The position numbers and the translations under genes were made by a program. A stretch of DNA of 64,000 nt from NCBI RefSeq assembly GCF_004117875.1, contig NZ_RAHW01000001.1, positions 248,001 to 312,000 on the forward strand, given 5' to 3'. Position 1 is the stretch's first letter. Each line of letters begins with the position of its first letter. This document shows, piece by piece, positions 62,696 to 64,000 of the stretch. This stretch comes from Geomonas oryzae. Its GTDB lineage: Bacteria; Desulfobacterota; Desulfuromonadia; Geobacterales; Geobacteraceae. The notes beneath the pieces are model-generated. The model was not told the origin of the DNA. It saw only the letters and a program-made list of their open reading frames with translations, and did not search any database.

Positions 62696-64000
62696 GCAAG
62701 TTCCGAGTTTCCGCTATAGTCTCAACCTACAACTCCGAGCGCTTCATGGAGGGGTGCCTCACTGACCTCGCCGGCCAGACCCTGTTCGCCCGCGGCGAAC
62801 TGCAGATCGTCGTCATTGACAGCGGCTCTCCCGAGCAGGAGGGGGAGATCGTCAAGCGCTGGCAGCAGCGTTTTCCGGAGCGTATAAGCTACCTGCGCAC
62901 CGAGCGCGAAACCCTCTACGCGGCCTGGAACCGCGGCGTCGAGTCGGCCCGGGGCGTCTTCCTCACCAACGCGAACACCGACGACCGGCACCGACCCGAC
63001 GCGCTGGAGGTCATGGCGGCCGCGCTGGAGGCGAACCCCGGGGTCGATCTCGTCTACGGCGACTGCTACGTCTCCACTGTCGAGAACGAGACCTATGCGG
63101 AGTCCGCACGGAAGAGGCTCTTCAGATACCCGGACTTCCTGGCGCCCGCTTCCCTGCTCCACTACCAGCTCGGCCCGCAGCCCATGTGGCGGCGCTCGGT
63201 GCACGAAAAGATCGGCTTCTTCGACGGCTCCTTCCACGCCGCCGGGGACTACGACTTCAACATCCGCTTCGCGCTCGCCTGCAAGGCGCTGCATCTGCCG
63301 GAACCGCTGGGACTGTACCTGGAGGCGCCGACCGCGATCTCGTTCCGTGACAACCGGATGGGGAACGAAAACACCCTTTTGCGCAGGACCTACCACAACG
63401 AGGAAACCGTCTTCGGCCTCTACCGCGCGGCGGGGGTCCCCTGCGAAAACGACGTCGAAAAGGCGCAGGCGCTTCTCGACCTCGGCATTCGGGCGCTGCG
63501 CTTCTACCCTCCCTGGAAGGAGGGGGGCCCGGAGCGGGACCCGGAGCTCGCCCTTTTCTGTTTCCGGCGCGCCGCCGAGCTCTCAGGCAACGCCGTCGCC
63601 CCCTGGAACAACCTGGCGGTTGCCGCCTTTCATGACGGGGAGCGCGATGTGGCGCTCAGCATCCTGCAGCGGCTCGTCTCACGCGGCGCCGACAGCGACG
63701 TGGCGGCGAACCTCCGCCTGGTAACCGCCGATCGTTGTTCCCCGGCGGATCTTAAACTCATGCCGTCCGGCCTCGCCTTTCCGTCCCAGCAGGAACTCGT
63801 CGCCGGCCTCCCCCCCCGGGACACCGCCATGGCGAAAACACCGCGGCTCCCAAGCCCGATCCTGCTTGTCTGCCACGGCTATCCTCCTGCAAACACAGGC
63901 GGGACCGAACTGTACGTGGCGTCCCTAGCTCGGGAACTCCGCCTGGGGGGAGCTCACGTGGTGGTTCTGGTACCGGGGCACGCCCCGGACCGGCCGGAGG
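62692..64000 (+). CDS. GT2 glycosyltransferase with downstream GT4-like start (3' end outside window)
   Basis: The frame opens with ATG overlapping the previous stop (ATGA) and stays open to the window end, 436 codons. Residues about 1-245 are a GT2 domain: VSAIVSTYNSERFMEGCLTD, IVVIDSGSPEQEGEIVKR, the NANTDD acidic site and QPMWRRSVHEKIGFFDGSFH, similar to PHPLWRRELHDSIGFL in the 53.2-kb protein. A TPR-like helical stretch follows (about 275-350). From about 385 the sequence ILLVCHGYPPANTGGTELYV is the N terminus of a GT4-type glycosyltransferase, so the protein probably carries two transferases. Translational coupling ties it to the giant protein. Confidence 0.85.
   Translation, partial: MSKFRVSAIVSTYNSERFMEGCLTDLAGQTLFARGELQIVVIDSGSPEQEGEIVKRWQQRFPERISYLRTERETLYAAWNRGVESARGVFLTNANTDDRHRPDALEVMAAALEANPGVDLVYGDCYVSTVENETYAESARKRLFRYPDFLAPASLLHYQLGPQPMWRRSVHEKIGFFDGSFHAAGDYDFNIRFALACKALHLPEPLGLYLEAPTAISFRDNRMGNENTLLRRTYHNEETVFGLYRAAGVPCENDVEKAQALLDLGIRALRFYPPWKEGGPERDPELALFCFRRAAELSGNAVAPWNNLAVAAFHDGERDVALSILQRLVSRGADSDVAANLRLVTADRCSPADLKLMPSGLAFPSQQELVAGLPPRDTAMAKTPRLPSPILLVCHGYPPANTGGTELYVASLARELRLGGAHVVVLVPGHAPDRPE

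Overview
The window is GC-rich, gene-dense bacterial chromosome and reads as a member of the Geobacteraceae (Geobacter / Citrifermentans / Geomonas group). That is an inference from the combination of a macromolecular-synthesis operon (rpsU-yqeY-cvpA-dnaG-rpoD), a short-form HisG, a Feo iron locus with its own porin, large MCP and diguanylate cyclase genes, FolE2 beside QueC, and motility-type sigma-28 and sigma-54 promoters. No rRNA, tRNA, CRISPR array, transposase or phage gene was found.

Layout. 1-6.7 kb: tail of a Kup potassium transporter, a small unknown protein, an endonuclease/exonuclease/phosphatase-fold enzyme, a 17 x 21-bp tandem array, a chemoreceptor, an alpha/beta-hydrolase-OsmC fusion, and a 58-aa YjfB-like motility peptide behind a near-consensus FliA promoter. 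6.7-12.5 kb: Feo ferrous-iron locus (porin, two FeoA, FeoB, Cys-rich FeoB-associated peptide), a Fur-family regulator and a short DprA-like protein. 12.6-25.2 kb: two Hsp20 genes, AcuI-type oxidoreductase, a GGEEF cyclase, a TRIC-MFS-M20 operon, a second 17 x 21-bp array, two unknown proteins, YifB/ComM and thioredoxin reductase; a 34-bp palindromic repeat recurs here. 25.3-32.7 kb: outer-membrane protein, CDF efflux, threonine ammonia-lyase, RecQ, a DUF2064 transferase, a cluster of DnaA-box-like sites, FolE2 and QueC.

32.7-50.1 kb, nearly all on the minus strand: rpoD-dnaG-cvpA-yqeY-rpsU, then (in transcription order) rho, rpmE, thyX, a DUF1385 gene, prfA, prmC, murA, hisG, an unannotated 58-aa ORF, hisD, hisB, hisH, hisA, hisF, hisE. 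This links translation termination, wall precursor synthesis and histidine synthesis. 50.4-52.9 kb: a GGQ release-factor-like protein, a cytidylate-kinase-like protein and an EamA transporter.

53.1-64.0 kb, plus strand, is the most unusual part: a surface-glycan or glycoprotein-modification cluster. It holds a GT2-TPR protein, a TPR-Ig-like protein, a roughly 2,024-residue protein carrying two FkbM-type methyltransferase units (one decayed), a ParB-like segment, a nucleotidyltransferase-like segment, a GT2 domain, an SGNH hydrolase, a beta-rich module and a C-terminal SAM methyltransferase, and then a translationally coupled GT2/GT4 protein that leaves the window. Two good sigma-54 promoter matches precede genes of this cluster, suggesting coordination with RpoN-dependent (often flagellar) expression.
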